Source: Opeltia flavorubescens (lineage: Eukaryota; Ascomycota; Lecanoromycetes; Teloschistales; Teloschistaceae). From it: a stretch of DNA of 64,000 nt. The notes below the pieces were generated by a model. That model worked only from the letters and a program-made list of their open reading frames with translations. It searched no databases and had not been told where the DNA came from. A program made the position numbers and the translations under genes. Positions 1 through 12,632 of the stretch are shown piece by piece (position 1 is the stretch's first letter; the number at the start of each line of letters is the position of its first letter). The stretch covers positions 930,001 through 994,000 of the forward strand of contig KE546974.1 in NCBI GenBank assembly GCA_000442125.1, given 5' to 3'.

Positions 1-41
1 TAGTTTATCGCTAATTAATATATTATAGAAATTCTTTTTTT

Positions 42-1740
42 TAATATCGCGTTAATATAAATCAGACCGCTAAATATTATTAATATTTTTTTAGCTTTAT
101 ATATAAAAATAAATAAGTTTTATAATAATTTAATTTTAATAACTGTATATTTTTAATAATATATATAACCTAGTTTTAACTACTTATATATTCGTATATT
201 TAGCGTTTATAATCCGCTAGAATTTAAATCGGAATTAATAAAAGTAATAGGGAAGAAAAAAAATTATTTATTTTTTAACTAGATTTTTTACCTCCTTTTT
301 ATTTTCTATTAATAATTTATTATTATAAATATTATTTTTATTATTTTTAGATCCTTTTTATTTATTTTTATAAATACTTTTATTTTAGTAATTATTAATC
401 GAAGGGGTACTCGTTATAATATTTCTTTTTTTTTAATAATACGCGGAAATTAAAAAATTAGTATCGCTATTTTTTTAAATTTAAATCGCTGTTTTTTATT
501 AAAAAGAACTTAATTTTTATAAAAATCTATAAAGGCTAGCTATTAAAATATATAATATAGTTAATTAAAAGTAAATTAACTATTAAATAAATCTTTCCTT
601 AAATAATTATTTTATATATTAATAAAACCGGATTTTAAATTATTAATATATAATTCTTATAAACCGAGTTTTAAATTATTAGTATATATTTTTTATAAAT
701 CGAGCTTTAAATTATTAACGTACGTTTTTTATAAACGGGCTTTTTTTTTATTAGTATATAATTCTTATTTATTAAATTAAATAATTCGATTTATTAAAAA
801 ATTATCTTTATTTTTATAAATTTATAAATTTTAAAATATTTTAATTAACGATTTAAACTCCTATTAATAATAATTATAATATTAATATTATTAACTATAA
901 TAATTTTATAACTTTAAGTAAATAAAGTTAAATTTATATTATTAATCTAAAATTAAATATTAACAGGAATCTCCGCTATATTATACTATATATAATATAT
1001 AATATAGTTTATTAGATTACTATTATCCGAAATTATAACTATTATTTTATATTTAATAGAATACTACAGTAAATAATTAATAATAAAAAAGCTAAACGAG
1101 AATTTTTTTTATATTTATATTTAAAGCTGGTTAAAATTAATATTATTAAAATATAAAATTAATAATATTTAAATATATAAAATTTATTTTATAATAATAT
1201 AAAAGCTATTAATATATATATTTTTTAATAGTTTAAGTAAAAAATTTATATTATTTATATTAAAAAACCCGTATTGAATTTTAATAATAGAAAAATTTTA
1301 TATAATTAAAAAGATTATAAATATAATCGCTAGTAATAAAAATCTTTTAAATAATATTTACGCCGATAAATTTCTTATATTATTTATTTTAAATTCTTTT
1401 TTAATTTTTAATTCGAATAATAATAGATATTTAAAAATATTAAATATTAATTATTTTTTTAATTTTAGAAAACTCTTTAATATTAAACTCGCTATAAAAT
1501 TTAATTTTAATTCTATTTATATTTTTTAATTTTATTATTTTAAATAAATTTCTATTTTTTTTAAATACTTTATTATACGAATTATTTTAAAAAACTCGCG
1601 TTTTTATTTTATTAAAAATCTACTTCGGTTTATTATATTTGGTTATAGAATATATATTTTTATAAAATTTATATAACTAGTTTAAAGATTTAGTCAATTA
1701 ATTAATATAATCGAATTTTATATAAAAAATTATTATTAAT
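42..1740. repeat. Long direct repeat R1, left copy
   Basis: This stretch aligns over its whole length, in the same orientation, with 4,474-6,300. Landmarks shared in order are the start around the motif AATATCGCGTTAATATAA, the string AATCCGCTAGAATTTA near 210, the block around 970-1,090, and AGAATATATATTTTTATAAAATTTATATAA near 1,650, each with its partner about 4.4-4.5 kb downstream. The homology fades at about 1,740. I recognise no protein domain on either strand. It could be a long terminal repeat, the end of a larger dispersed element, or a subtelomere-type duplication. The 4.4 kb spacing and the unrelated DNA between the copies would allow an LTR-type reading, but no terminal dinucleotides or target duplication were found. 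Confidence 0.6.
625..768. repeat. 36-bp tandem repeat, four units
   Basis: Four units start at 625, 661, 697 and 733, exactly 36 bp apart. Each opens with AAACCG or a close variant and continues with a TTTTAAATTATTA-like core. The array lies inside R1. The matching part of the right R1 copy (about 5,130-5,290) keeps a looser version with recurring TCG and GGGCCGAA elements, so the array predates the duplication of R1. Confidence 0.7.
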
Positions 1741-4211
1741 ACTATTGAATTATAATTAGCTAGTAATCTATAATAAAAAAGTTAAATTAATAATTAAAAA
1801 TTAAATATTAAGCTTTATAAAAATTTAAAATAGAACCGGATTATACCAATTTTTAACTCGGATTTAACCGAGATTTAAACTAAATATTAGCTTTTTATTT
1901 AATTTAAAAAGCGCTAAAATATATTTAAATCGAGTTTTAATACGGTTTTATTATTATTTAAAAAAATTATAATTATTAATTATTTCTATAAATAAAAAAA
2001 TAATATATATAATATTTTATTATCAATTATTAAATCTAAAACTACTTTAATATTTAAAAAATATATTATTTTAATTGTTTATTATATTATATTTAATATA
2101 ACTTTTTTAGATTACCTTTTTTTATTGTTCTATCTTTTTATTATTTTATCGTTTCCCTTTTATTTTTAATTAAAAAAGTTTTTTTATCGAATCTTTTTTT
2201 CTTTAAATAGGTATTAATAGTATTAATTTTAATATTAAAATTTATCCGGATAGTATAATAATATACTTTATACTTTTAACTATAATAATAGGCTTTTTTA
2301 GGGACCTACTTTATTAGGTAAATTTTATAAATATACTCTATTAGAATTACTACTATTATTCTAGTAAAATAAAAGTCTATATCTATAATACCCGCTATAT
2401 CTATTAGACTATTGAATTTATTATCGGACTTTAAATATTTATAATTATTAGTATATTTTATAAACGAATTAATAGTATAGATTTTTATTTTTACCCTATT
2501 CTAAAATATACTAAATATTTATTAATTTAATTTATTTTTATTAATATACTATATATTAATTATTAATAGCGTTTTTAATTATTTTATAAAAAAAATTTAT
2601 TATTATAATTTAAATATATATTATTAAAAAATAATTCGATTTATTTAATAAATTATAACTATTATTTTTATAAATAATAATATAATAAGTACTTAAATTT
2701 TTAAATAATATTAAAAAATATTAATTATAGTTAATAATTTTAATACTTTCTATATATTAATTTATTTATAATCTAGAATATATCTAAATTTTATCGCGTT
2801 AATTAATTTATTATTAAATTTTATTTCTATTATCTAATTTATTTATTAATAGTTTTTATATAATAAAGCCGTTTTAATTAAAAAAAAAGTATTATATAAC
2901 TATAATATTCTAGTATTTAATACTTTAAAGGCGTTTTTTATATTAATTTTCGTCGAATAATTTAAATAATTCTATATAAATATCGGGCTATATTTATTTA
3001 AATTCTAAACTTTTTATTATATTTTTAATTACTTTATTATTATTCGCTACTATTTATTTTTAATATTATTATAGGCCTTTTTATATTTTATAAAAAAAGT
3101 AATTTATTTTTTTTAAAAATTAAACTTTTATAATTCGATTAAATTTTTATTATATTATTTAAAACTTTTATTTCTATAGATAAAAAATTTAAATAGCGAT
3201 TTTTTAAAATTTTTTATAAATATTTTTATTTTTTTATCCTCGCCGCTTCTATTAAAAGAATTAGCCTTTATTAATAGTATTTTAGGCCGGAAATAATATA
3301 AAAAATAGTCTAAACTATTCTATATATTATTATAAAAAAGTATTAATACTACTATAAAATTTTTAAAACGCGAGTAGATTATAATATACGATATAAATAG
3401 TACCTAGATTAATATATTAAATCTATTTTCTTTTATTATTTATAATAGTATTTATAGCTTTTTATTTGAAATAGTTATTTTATAATATTTATTAATAATA
3501 ATTAATCCGGTATAAAAGCAAGCGATTTTTTAAATTTCCTACTTTTTTTTTATTTTTCTAGAATTTATATATATATTTTATAATAAATTTTTTTTTAATT
3601 TTTATCTAGTTCTATTAAAATAAAATAATTTATATTTTTATATTTTCTAATAATAGAATTTTTTATATAGTTAAATAATCGGCTTTTTTAATTTTTAAGA
3701 GTTTTTTATAAAAATTATTAGAGTTTATTACTATTTATATTCTATTTATATCCGCTATTAATATTATATAATATTTATTTAATATATTAATATATATAAT
3801 AACTAGTTCTACGCTTAAATTTTTTAGATTAATTATTTAAAAAACTTTACTCGTTTATTAAACTATTTAAAAAGAAAATACAAAAAATATAATAAATTTA
3901 TTAATAGACCGGTAGTAATAAAAAGCTAAAATCAGTTAATAAAAATATTAAATAAAAAAATCCGATTAATATCGCTTTTTTTAAAAAATATTACAGCTAT
4001 AATATTTCCGCGATAACTTTAGGTTTAACTATTTTATATTAATTTTTTTCTAGTATATTTATAAAAGCTATTTTATTATAATTACCGCTATTAATATTTA
4101 AGTTTATAAATAATAATATATTAATAATAGAATATTTAATAAAAAGTAAATTATATTATTTTATTTAAACCTAGTTTATTACTAATTAAAATATTATAAA
4201 AATTATTTTTC
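1741..4211. other. Unassigned degraded DNA between R1 copies
   Basis: About 2.5 kb of RIP-altered DNA with no surviving frame. I see no second copy of it in the window. Around 1,850-1,890 there is a short stretch with TTTAACTCGGATTTAACCGA-like units that resembles the 12-bp-based minisatellites elsewhere in the window. It may be the interior of an element bounded by the R1 copies, but no domain is recognisable. Confidence 0.4.
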
Positions 4212-4220
4212 CTTGAATAT

Positions 4221-4472
4221 ACGCGTCGGAATGGGTTGGGTTTTGGGGTGGGTTTTAGCAAATTTTGAAAACCCAAAAAAACCCCGTTGGCCTTTTTAGC
4301 GCCGGGAGCTAATATTAGCGCGCTAGATTTTAATACGAGCTAGAGCCGTATAAAAGCTATATTTTTTATATATATTATTTTTCTATAGCTATTATAGTTA
4401 TCTAGATATTAAAAATACGCTAACGCGTTTTTTTCTCTAAGTCCGCAAAACGGGGCCCCGTTCCGACGAGGA
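4221..4472. mobile_element. GC-richer MITE-like inverted-repeat element
   Basis: This 252-bp segment stands out by base composition: it keeps G and C runs and TG dinucleotides that its surroundings have lost. Near its ends are imperfect inverted repeats: CGTCGGAATGGG at 4,224 faces the reverse complement of a segment ending CCGTTCCGACG at 4,468. It is flanked on both sides by the 9-bp direct repeat CTTGAATAT (4,212-4,220 and 4,473-4,481), whose last 8 bp would fit the 8-bp target duplication of hAT transposons. A second, internal hairpin is formed by GGGTGGGTTTT and its complement around 4,239-4,280. The inverted repeats start a few bases inside the direct repeats, so the exact ends are uncertain. 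It inserted at the very edge of R1 after most of the RIP. Confidence 0.6.
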
Positions 4473-4473
4473 C

Positions 4474-6300
4474 TTGAATATCGCGTTAATATAATCTAGA
4501 TTATTAATTATTACTAATATTTAATTAGCTTTATAAATAAAAGCTAGTAAATACTATTATAAATTAATTTCGCTAGCTATATATCTTTAATAATATTAAC
4601 TATCTAGTTCTAATTACCTATATATTTATATATTTTAGTAGCTATAATCCGCTAGAATCTAGATTAGAATTAATAGAAATAGCGGGGAAAAAATAAAAAA
4701 TTATCAATTATAAAGCTGAATTTTTTATTTTATTTTTATTTTCAATAAATAATTTATTATTATAAATTATTATTTTTTTTATTTTTAATATATTTTAATA
4801 TATTTTTTTAAATATTATTATCTTAATAACTATTAAATAATAGAAAACTCGTTATAATATTTTTATTTTTTTAATAATACGGGCTAGTTAACGGATTAAC
4901 GTTATAATTTATTTTATTCTTATTATTAAATATAACTAGCTGTTTTTTATTAAAAAAACTTTAATTACTATAAATATCTATAAAAGTTAGCCGTTAAAAT
5001 AGACGATATAATTAAAGTTAGCCGTTAAAATAGACGATATAATTATTTAAAAGTTAATTAATTATTTAATAAATTTTTCTAAAAATTATTTAATAGGATT
5101 ATCTTTAAATTATTTTTTTATATATAAAAAAGATTAGATTTCGGGTTAATAATATATAGTTTTTATAAATCGACTTTAAAACTATTAATATCTTTTTTTC
5201 GCGGGCCGAATTTAAAGTTACTAGCGTTTTTTTTTAATTCGGCTTTTTTTTCGCTAGTAGATAATTTTTATTTACTAGACTTAATAGATCGATTTAATAA
5301 AATAATATATTTATTTTATTAATATAAAAGTAAAATTTTATTTTTTTATAAATTTAAAAATTTTAAAATCGCTAAAATAATAATTTAAATTTATATTATT
5401 AATAGTTATATTATTAATATTATTAATTCTAATAATTTTATAGTTTTAGAAAAATAAAATTAAATTTACTTTATTAATTTATAGTTATAATATAGATATA
5501 AATTTCTAATATATTATACTATAAATAGTATATAATATAATTTATAAAATTATTTGTATTTAAAATTATAATTATTATTTTATTTATAATAGGGTATTAG
5601 AGTAAATAATTAAAAAGCGAAAAATTAAAAAAAAAATTTATCTATATTTAGAATTAGAGTTTATCGAAATTAATATTATTTAAATTTAGATATTTTAGTA
5701 TTAAAATAGATAAAATTTATTTTATAATAAAGTAATAGTTATTTATATATATTTTTTCCGATAGTTTAAAAAGAAAATTTATATTTTCTATACTAAAAAA
5801 CCCGAGTCTAATTTTAATAGTAATAGAAAATTGAATAAAAAAAATATATATATATATAATTAAATAAATTATAGGTATTATTATTAGTAATAAAAATTTT
5901 TTTAATACTTTTCGCGTTAATAAATTTCTATAATTATTTCTTTTAAACTTCTTTTTTATTTTAGCGCCGAATAATAATAAGTATTTAAGAATACTAAATA
6001 TTATTTTCTTTTTAAAATTCGGAAAGTTATAAATATTAAAATTATTAATAAATTTATTTTTAATTTTTTTTATAACTTTTATTTTAGCTATTTTAAACGA
6101 TTTTTTATTATTATTAAACGTTTTATTATATAATTTATTTTAAAGAATTCGAGCTTTTATTTTATTAAAAAGCTATTTAAATTTTTTATATTTTATTATA
6201 GAATATATAATTTTATAAAATTTATATAATTAGTTTAAAAACTTAATCGGTTTAATAATATAATTAAATCCTATTATAAAAAATATTTATTATATAATTA
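4474..6300. repeat. Long direct repeat R1, right copy
   Basis: The right copy of the repeat at 42-1,740, in the same orientation and similarly RIP-altered. It begins TTGAATATCGCGTTAATATAA directly after the small inverted-repeat element and loses similarity at about 6,300. It is slightly longer than the left copy, partly through the 31-bp duplication at 4,983-5,044. No coding domain was recognised. Confidence 0.6.
4983..5044. repeat. 31-bp perfect tandem duplication
   Basis: Two identical 31-bp units (4,983-5,013 and 5,014-5,044), each carrying GTTAGCCGTTAAAATAGACG. The left R1 copy has a single, more altered version. The two units are identical despite the heavy RIP around them, so the duplication arose after RIP had acted here. 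Confidence 0.8.
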
Positions 6301-8025
6301 ATAAATATTAAAATAATATAATATAGAAATAGGTTAGTATATAAATTATTATAGTATAAATTATTTAATAAAAAAAAAAAAGTATTATTACTACTTTTAA
6401 TATTTTACTTTTATATTTTAATTCTATTAGGCTAGAAGGCTACTATTAAAAGAAACTTTAGTCTATATCGGCCTAGTTTTTATATTTAGCGTATAGAATA
6501 CTTTTAGTACGAGTTTAGTCGAAATTTAATCTAATTTTTTTAATATAAATTTAATTTAATAAAAAATCGATTTTTTTTATTTAAACGAGTATTAACTGCG
6601 AATTATAATTATAAAAAAGTACTTTAATAAATCCCCTATTAAAATAATATTTAAAGTTATAAAAAAGCTAAATTTAAATAATAAACTATATATTTAAACT
6701 ATTAAATCGAAAAGTATTTAAAAATTTATATAATTAAGCTAAATATATATAGCAGCTTCTATAAACTATAGCGATAATTATATATTATAAAAATATAAAT
6801 TATAATATAATATACCGGTTTTTATTTTATAAACTATAAATCTATAAATATTATAGGTTTTTAATAATATTACTACTATTTTTTAAACCGGATCCTTTTT
6901 AATTTAAAATATTTAAATTTTTTTTATTATATACTATTTTATATTTATTTAATTCTATAATTTTTAATTATTAATTTCTAATCTTTAATTTTTATTCTTT
7001 ATTATTTTATACTAAATTTTTAATAACTTTTCCTATTAATATAATAAATATTTCTATATTTATTATATTTATATTACTTTATATTTTAAAAAAATCGATT
7101 ATTAAATAAACCTAATAAATATTAGCCCTTTTTATTATTTAATAACTAATTTTTAATTTTTATATTCTTCTTTAACTTAACTCCCAAAATTTATTTATTA
7201 TTATATTTTTTTATATTTTATCTACTATAATTTCTATTATATATTATATTTTTTTATAATTTATTTTTTACTAGTTTTAATTCTTTTAGAAAATTAATTA
7301 TAATATTTTTTAAAAGTATTTTTTTATTTAATAGTACTCCTTTTAAATTTATATATTAAAATATTAAAAAAGTTAATATATCGCTTTTAATTAAATATAG
7401 CTAGTAATTAATTTCGATTTTATATTAACTTATATTATATTAATAATATATTTAATATTAAATCTTTTATTAATATTTAACTTTTTTTTAATTATTTCTA
7501 TAGTTAATATTTATTTAAAATTCTAAAATTTTATTCTTTTTATATTTAATATTAGGCTCTTTATTATTTTTAACCTTTTTTTTTATTTATTTTTTATTTT
7601 TAGCTTTTTTCGCTTTATAAATACTATTATTACTAGCTTTATTATTAGATATATCTATTTCTTCGGCCTATTTATATTTATTTATAGCTTTAATTTTTAA
7701 AATTACTACTATTATATATTTACGTTTTTTAATATTATCGGTATTTTTATTATTATTTATAGAAACGCTTTAAGCTTTTTTTATAGCGGTTATATATATA
7801 TATAGATATATTATTTTAGAACGGCCCGCGGGTAATTAAAAATTCTTTTAGTTTTAAAACTAGAAAATAGTAAAAAATAAAATTAATAAAATAAATTATA
7901 GAATTTATAAACTAATTAATATAGGATTAAACTTTAAAAAATTATTAAATTAATTTTTTCTATTTTAATTTAATAATTTTTATTATTTTTAGTTTTTTTT
8001 AATATTATAAAATCGACTTATTTTT
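6301..8025. other. Unassigned degraded DNA
   Basis: About 1.7 kb with no surviving frame and no repeat partner that I could find in the window. Around 7,560-7,790 the reverse strand is very rich in AAA, AAG and GAA triplets, as in a lysine-rich protein tail, but the composition is so skewed that this cannot be taken as coding evidence. Confidence 0.4.
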
Positions 8026-8121
8026 AGTTTAATATTTAGTTTAGATTTTAATTTAATATTTAATTTAAATTTCGGCTTAATATTTAATTTAAATTTCAGT
8101 TTAATATTTAGTCTAAACTTC
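8026..8121. repeat. 24-bp minisatellite, four units
   Basis: Four units of 24 bp start at 8,026, 8,050, 8,074 and 8,098, with a short partial unit after. Each reads like AGTTTAATATTTAATTTAAA followed by TTTC. The unit can be seen as two 12-bp halves, related to the 12-bp units at 11,436-11,471 and to parts of the 57-bp array at 24.1 and 31.5 kb. Confidence 0.85.
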
Positions 8122-9899
8122 GGTTTATTTATATTTAAAGTAATTTTAATCAATTTATTAATAAATTAATAAATATATTAATAATAAAAAAAGACTGTAT
8201 AAATATATATTTTCGATAGAATTTTATTTTATTATTATACCGTTTATATAAATAAATACCGGATTTTTTTTTCCGTTATTATAAATAAATTTATTTAAAA
8301 TTTTACTTCTTTTTTTTTTAAATAAAAAGAGCAGCTTTTATTAAATATTATATACTAATTTCTGGTTTTTATATAGTAATTTAGGTTATTAGAAGAAAAA
8401 AAGACTATAATTTAAAAATATCTTTAATTAATTAAATATAGCTAATCGCGTTATAAATATTATTTTTAAAAAAATAAACTAGAATAATTATTTTATTAAT
8501 AATTTAACTCTATTTTTATAAATTTTTAATAAAGAGTAACTATTAATAATAAATAAATTTTAACTACAATTTAATTTTATTAAAGGATTTATATAATTTA
8601 TAAAAATAGAAATAATTTTTAATTAAAGCTCTAGTTAGATTATATTAAATTTTTACTATTTTAATTAGATTTAATAACTTTTTGTAAATTTTTAATAATA
8701 TTAATAACTATAATTACTAGATTCTAAAATTAAAATATAATTATCTTTTTCTCGCGTATAAATAGGATTATTATTCTTTTAATATAAATAATACTATACC
8801 TTTAAATATAGGCTCGTATTTTTTTATTTCCTTTTTATTTTTAATTATTAGCTATATAATTTATCTTTAAGGTATATCTATTTTCTATAATTTTTATCCG
8901 TTTATATTATTATATTAAAAATCCAAATATTAAAAAAGCTTTTTATATATATTTTACTAGTTTTTATTAAAATATTTAAAATAATTATATCTATAAATAA
9001 TTAAAACCCCTTTTAATATAAAAATACTTAATTCTTTACTTATTTATAATAATAAACTTTTATAGTTATACTATTTTTTTTAAATTATAAAAGAAACCTT
9101 TTAAATTAAAAAACCGAAATAATAATATATAAACTATTTACCGAATAAAAATAATAGTATTTATCTTCTAAATTTAAATTTGTAAATATTATTTAATAAA
9201 CTTCTTTAACTAATCTAATTATAAGTTTAATAATATAATTTATAGATTTAAAAATAAGTTAGTATTAAATATTTATATATTATATAGGTAAATTTTTATT
9301 CTAATTTATTAAATTTATTATAATAATTTTATATTATTAAAAAGAAAATCTATATAAGATTATATATTAATAAATAATATAATATAACCGAATTCTATAT
9401 TTTTTTATTTTATTTAATTACTATTTATTATTTATATTAATAAAATTTTATATTTTTTTTATTATATATTATAATTATTTATAATTAATATTAAAAAAAA
9501 TTATATTTTTTTATATTGGTTTACTTTAATTTTAATATTTATACATTTAATAAATATTAAATTTAAAAAATAATCTATATTAAATTTCTATATTTTACCT
9601 AAATTAGTATATAATATTAAAAATCCGCGATAAAATTTAACTTTAAATATTTAATATAATTATACTAATATTCTAGTTTTTTTCTATATATAAAATCTAA
9701 ATAAAAATATTATATATTAACTAGACGAAGATATTAATATAAATTAATAGCTATTTTTATTTTTATAATTTATATAATTTATATTTATATTTATAATACC
9801 TATATTATATAAAAAATCTATAAAAATATTACTTTAGCTTTTTAAAAGTTTATTTTTAATTATTTAACCGCTTTTAAATACTATATAAAACTTATCTAG
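8122..9899. other. Unassigned degraded DNA
   Basis: RIP-altered DNA with no surviving frame, no recognised domain and no repeat partner found in the window. Confidence 0.4.
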
Positions 9900-10060
9900 C
9901 TTTTTTTTATTTTTTAACAGGATAAAAATATTAGGCGATTTTTATACCCGGAGTTTTTAACCACGCGAATAATACTCCAGTTTATTATTAAGCCCTATTT
10001 TTATTTCCTTCCCTCCTATTTTACTCCCGGAAAAATAACGAGTATAATTTTTCTATATTT
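9900..10060. other. Less-mutated pocket, function unknown
   Basis: A short pocket keeps a few CA dinucleotides and GC clusters (TTAACAGG, ACCCGGAGTTTTTAACCACG, ACTCCAG, CCTTCCCTCC, CTCCCGG) in contrast to its neighbours. It may be a remnant of single-copy DNA or of a short element below the length at which RIP acts. No frame or known motif was recognised. Confidence 0.4.
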
Positions 10061-11435
10061 CTATTTCCTTTTAATTATTAATTATAATAACGAGTTTAAT
10101 TATATTAATTAAAATTATAAAATAAAAATTTATAAATTTTTTAAAATATAAATAAAAATAGGTCTTTAAATAGGATCGGGGATATAAATATAGCTAAAAA
10201 GGTATAGCAACCTATTAAATATAAAACGAAGTTAAATTTGAGCGGAATATAATAAAAAAAAAATATTAATAATTGATCGCTAGTTAGATATATTTATTAG
10301 TAGAAGGATATAAAAAAGGAATAGCTAATATAATATATCGTTTCGATTTTCTTTTATTTTATTTTTAATAGAATTTAAAATTATTTTATTATATTATTAT
10401 AGCCTTTTCTATTTATTCTATAAATAGAGTTTTTTACTTAATTTAAATAGTTAAATAAAAAGAATAAAATTATATATTTATAGGTTTAACTTAAATAATA
10501 AATTTAAACTTCGGTTTTATAATTTATATTATTTAATATATTATATTATAAAGTATTTTATTATTATTAATAAAATAATTATATAAATTTAATATTATTA
10601 GATTAAAAGAAGTATAAATTAAATTTTTTTTATTATAAACCGCTTATAATATATTAAAGAATAGATTATTTAAATAAATTATAGTATTTTTTAATAATTC
10701 TTTTTAAATAATTTTAGTAATAAAAAAAATAAATTATTTATTATCGCTTTTATTAAATTATATACCTATTATAATTTAAATATAAAAACTTAGATAATAA
10801 TATAAATCCGGGTTTTTTAGTATAATTATAGACTTTAAACTACTTATAAAAATTATAAAACGAGTTTTTTTATAATATTATTATTTTTTAATCTTTTTAT
10901 TTATATTTAAATTAATTTAGTATAATAATTATTATAAAATTTTATCTTTTAAATAATTACTTTTAAAACTAGAATTAAATCTAAAAAATAATTTTTAATA
11001 AATAATATCTAGTTTATATTATTAAAATATTAAATTAAAACTTTTTATTTTAAATAATTTTAAATATTTTATAACTACTTTAAATTTAATATAAAATATA
11101 TTATATTTTTTTTTTAAATAGCTTAATTAGTTTTTAATTTAATTAATACTTTATTTATTTTTTAAATATTAAAGGATTATTCTATAAAATAATTTATTTA
11201 TTAGCTAGGTTATATTATATAATATTCTTTTAGTAATTTAAAGCTTTAAAAAAAATACTATTATACCGGGTATAAAATATAGAAAATAAAATAGTAATAG
11301 TAGATACCGGCTGTTTTAATATAAATATATTAGAGTAGATAAAAAGAAATTAAATAATAAATTAAAATAATTAAAATAAAGAATTTTAATTAAATATATA
11401 CGAGATATAAATTATTAATTACTCTTTAACTTAAG
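10061..11435. other. Unassigned degraded DNA
   Basis: About 1.4 kb of RIP-altered DNA. No frame, domain or repeat partner was recognised. Confidence 0.4.
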
Positions 11436-11471
11436 TTTCAGCCTGAATTTTAGCCTAAATTTCAGCCTAAA
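11436..11471. repeat. 12-bp minisatellite, three units
   Basis: Three 12-bp units in a row: TTTCAGCCTGAA, TTTTAGCCTAAA and TTTCAGCCTAAA. This is the cleanest form of a motif that recurs, usually more mutated, at 8.0, 24.1, 31.5 and 35.0 kb. It lies about 300 bp left of the dispersed repeat S at 11.78 kb. Confidence 0.85.
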
Positions 11472-11779
11472 TTTTAAATAGCTATTTAACTAAAATATAG
11501 TTCTAATAAACGAGATAATAAAAATACTTTTTATATATTTAGCGCGTAATTTTTTATAATATTTATTCCCGCTTTTTTATCTTTATATATTTTTTAGTAA
11601 TAATTATATTAATAATATTATTAAAAGTTTTAAAAAAGCTACTTTTTATAATTATAGCTTTATATTATTATTTTTATTTAATACCGGAGTTTAAAACGAG
11701 CTATTATATAAATTATATACAAATACGCCCGCGAATAAAATTTAAATCTAATTTACTCTTTTTATAAAAAAATACGCAA

Positions 11780-12150
11780 ATAAAAGGTCCAGCTTATATA
11801 AAAAATTAATTTCTACCCGCTTATCTATTAGCAACAAGCTGCGTTTAATAAGCGAGGAAAATTAGATTCCAGCTAGATTTTGCAGTTGTAATAACTCAGT
11901 TAATTTCGTGTATAGTAATATACAAAGTGGCTTATTTTAAAGCGCTAAACGAGCGTATTCTAATGCTATAAAAATTTCGAAATTTAGATAAAAACTGGTA
12001 GTATTATCAGCTGTAGAAGATTTACGCTGGCGATTTTCATTGTACGCTCGCTGAAAAAGCTTATAGGGCTGAAATAGCTAGTAGGGCTAAAAAGCCTTAT
12101 AGGGCTGAAAGATTTTATAGGGCTAAAGAATCTAATAGGGCTAAAAAGCC
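11780..12150 (+). repeat. Short dispersed repeat S, diverged copy
   Basis: The reverse complement of this segment matches 35,456-35,838 over at least 150 bp. Shared strings include TTTTGCAGTT, AATTTCGTG or AGTTTCGTG, AAGCGCT, GCGTATTC, CTATAAAAA and CTGTAGAAG or CGTAGAAG. The two copies are therefore inverted relative to each other. This copy keeps some CA and TG but is clearly more RIP-altered than the 35.5 kb copy, and it also differs by changes RIP cannot explain, so the copies separated before RIP. Its left boundary is vague. The right part is the 18-bp tandem array. Read on the minus strand, one frame is similar at protein level to the plus-strand frame of the other copy, but in-frame stops occur here. 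Family unknown. Confidence 0.65.
12061..12150. repeat. 18-bp tandem repeat, five units
   Basis: Five units of exactly 18 bp start at 12,061, 12,079, 12,097, 12,115 and 12,133, each with the core TAGGGCTRAA. The length is a multiple of three, so a frame through it would give a six-residue repeat: on the plus strand it reads Ala-(Glu/Lys)-x-x-x-Arg. The minus strand also stays partly open. A shorter 16-bp array with the same TAGGGCT core occurs in the related copy at 35,506-35,537. Confidence 0.85.
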
Positions 12151-12567
12151 TAATAAAATTAAAAAAAAATTATTTAAAAAGAAATAGTTAATTTATTTAA
12201 TTTTTTAATTATCAATTTTTCTTTTTTTATTATTTAATATAAATTATTAAATTATAGAAAGAATTTAATTTAATTAAAATACTAAATAAATTATTTATTT
12301 CGAATTTTATAATTTTTAAATTTTTAATTTTTTAAATTTTTAATAGGATTATTATAAACAATAAATATAAATTTTTAATAAATTTTTTTGAAAATATTTC
12401 GGGCTCTTTTATAGCTTAATAATAAAATAAATTTTTAATATTTATAATATATAATTTATATTAACCTATTATTCTAGTATTTATTTATTTCAAACGATTA
12501 TAAAATTAATATAATAGCCTTTTTTAACCTATATATTAAATATATTGATATAAATAGTACTATAATT
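12151..12567. other. Unassigned degraded DNA
   Basis: About 400 bp of AT-rich, RIP-altered DNA between the 18-bp array and the first SINE fragment. Nothing recognisable. Confidence 0.4.
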
Positions 12568-12632
12568 AATATTACTATTATTAATATTAAATATATTCGA
12601 ATTATTTCTAGTAATACTTTATATAATAATAT
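12568..12632 (-). mobile_element. SINE-alpha fragment (body only)
   Basis: Closely matches the body of the tRNA-derived repeat at 15,256-15,396, through ATTACTATTATTAATATTAA, AATATATTCGAATTA and the following AGTAATA. The tRNA-like head seen in the other two copies cannot be traced to its right, so this is a partial or very altered copy. Confidence 0.5.
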
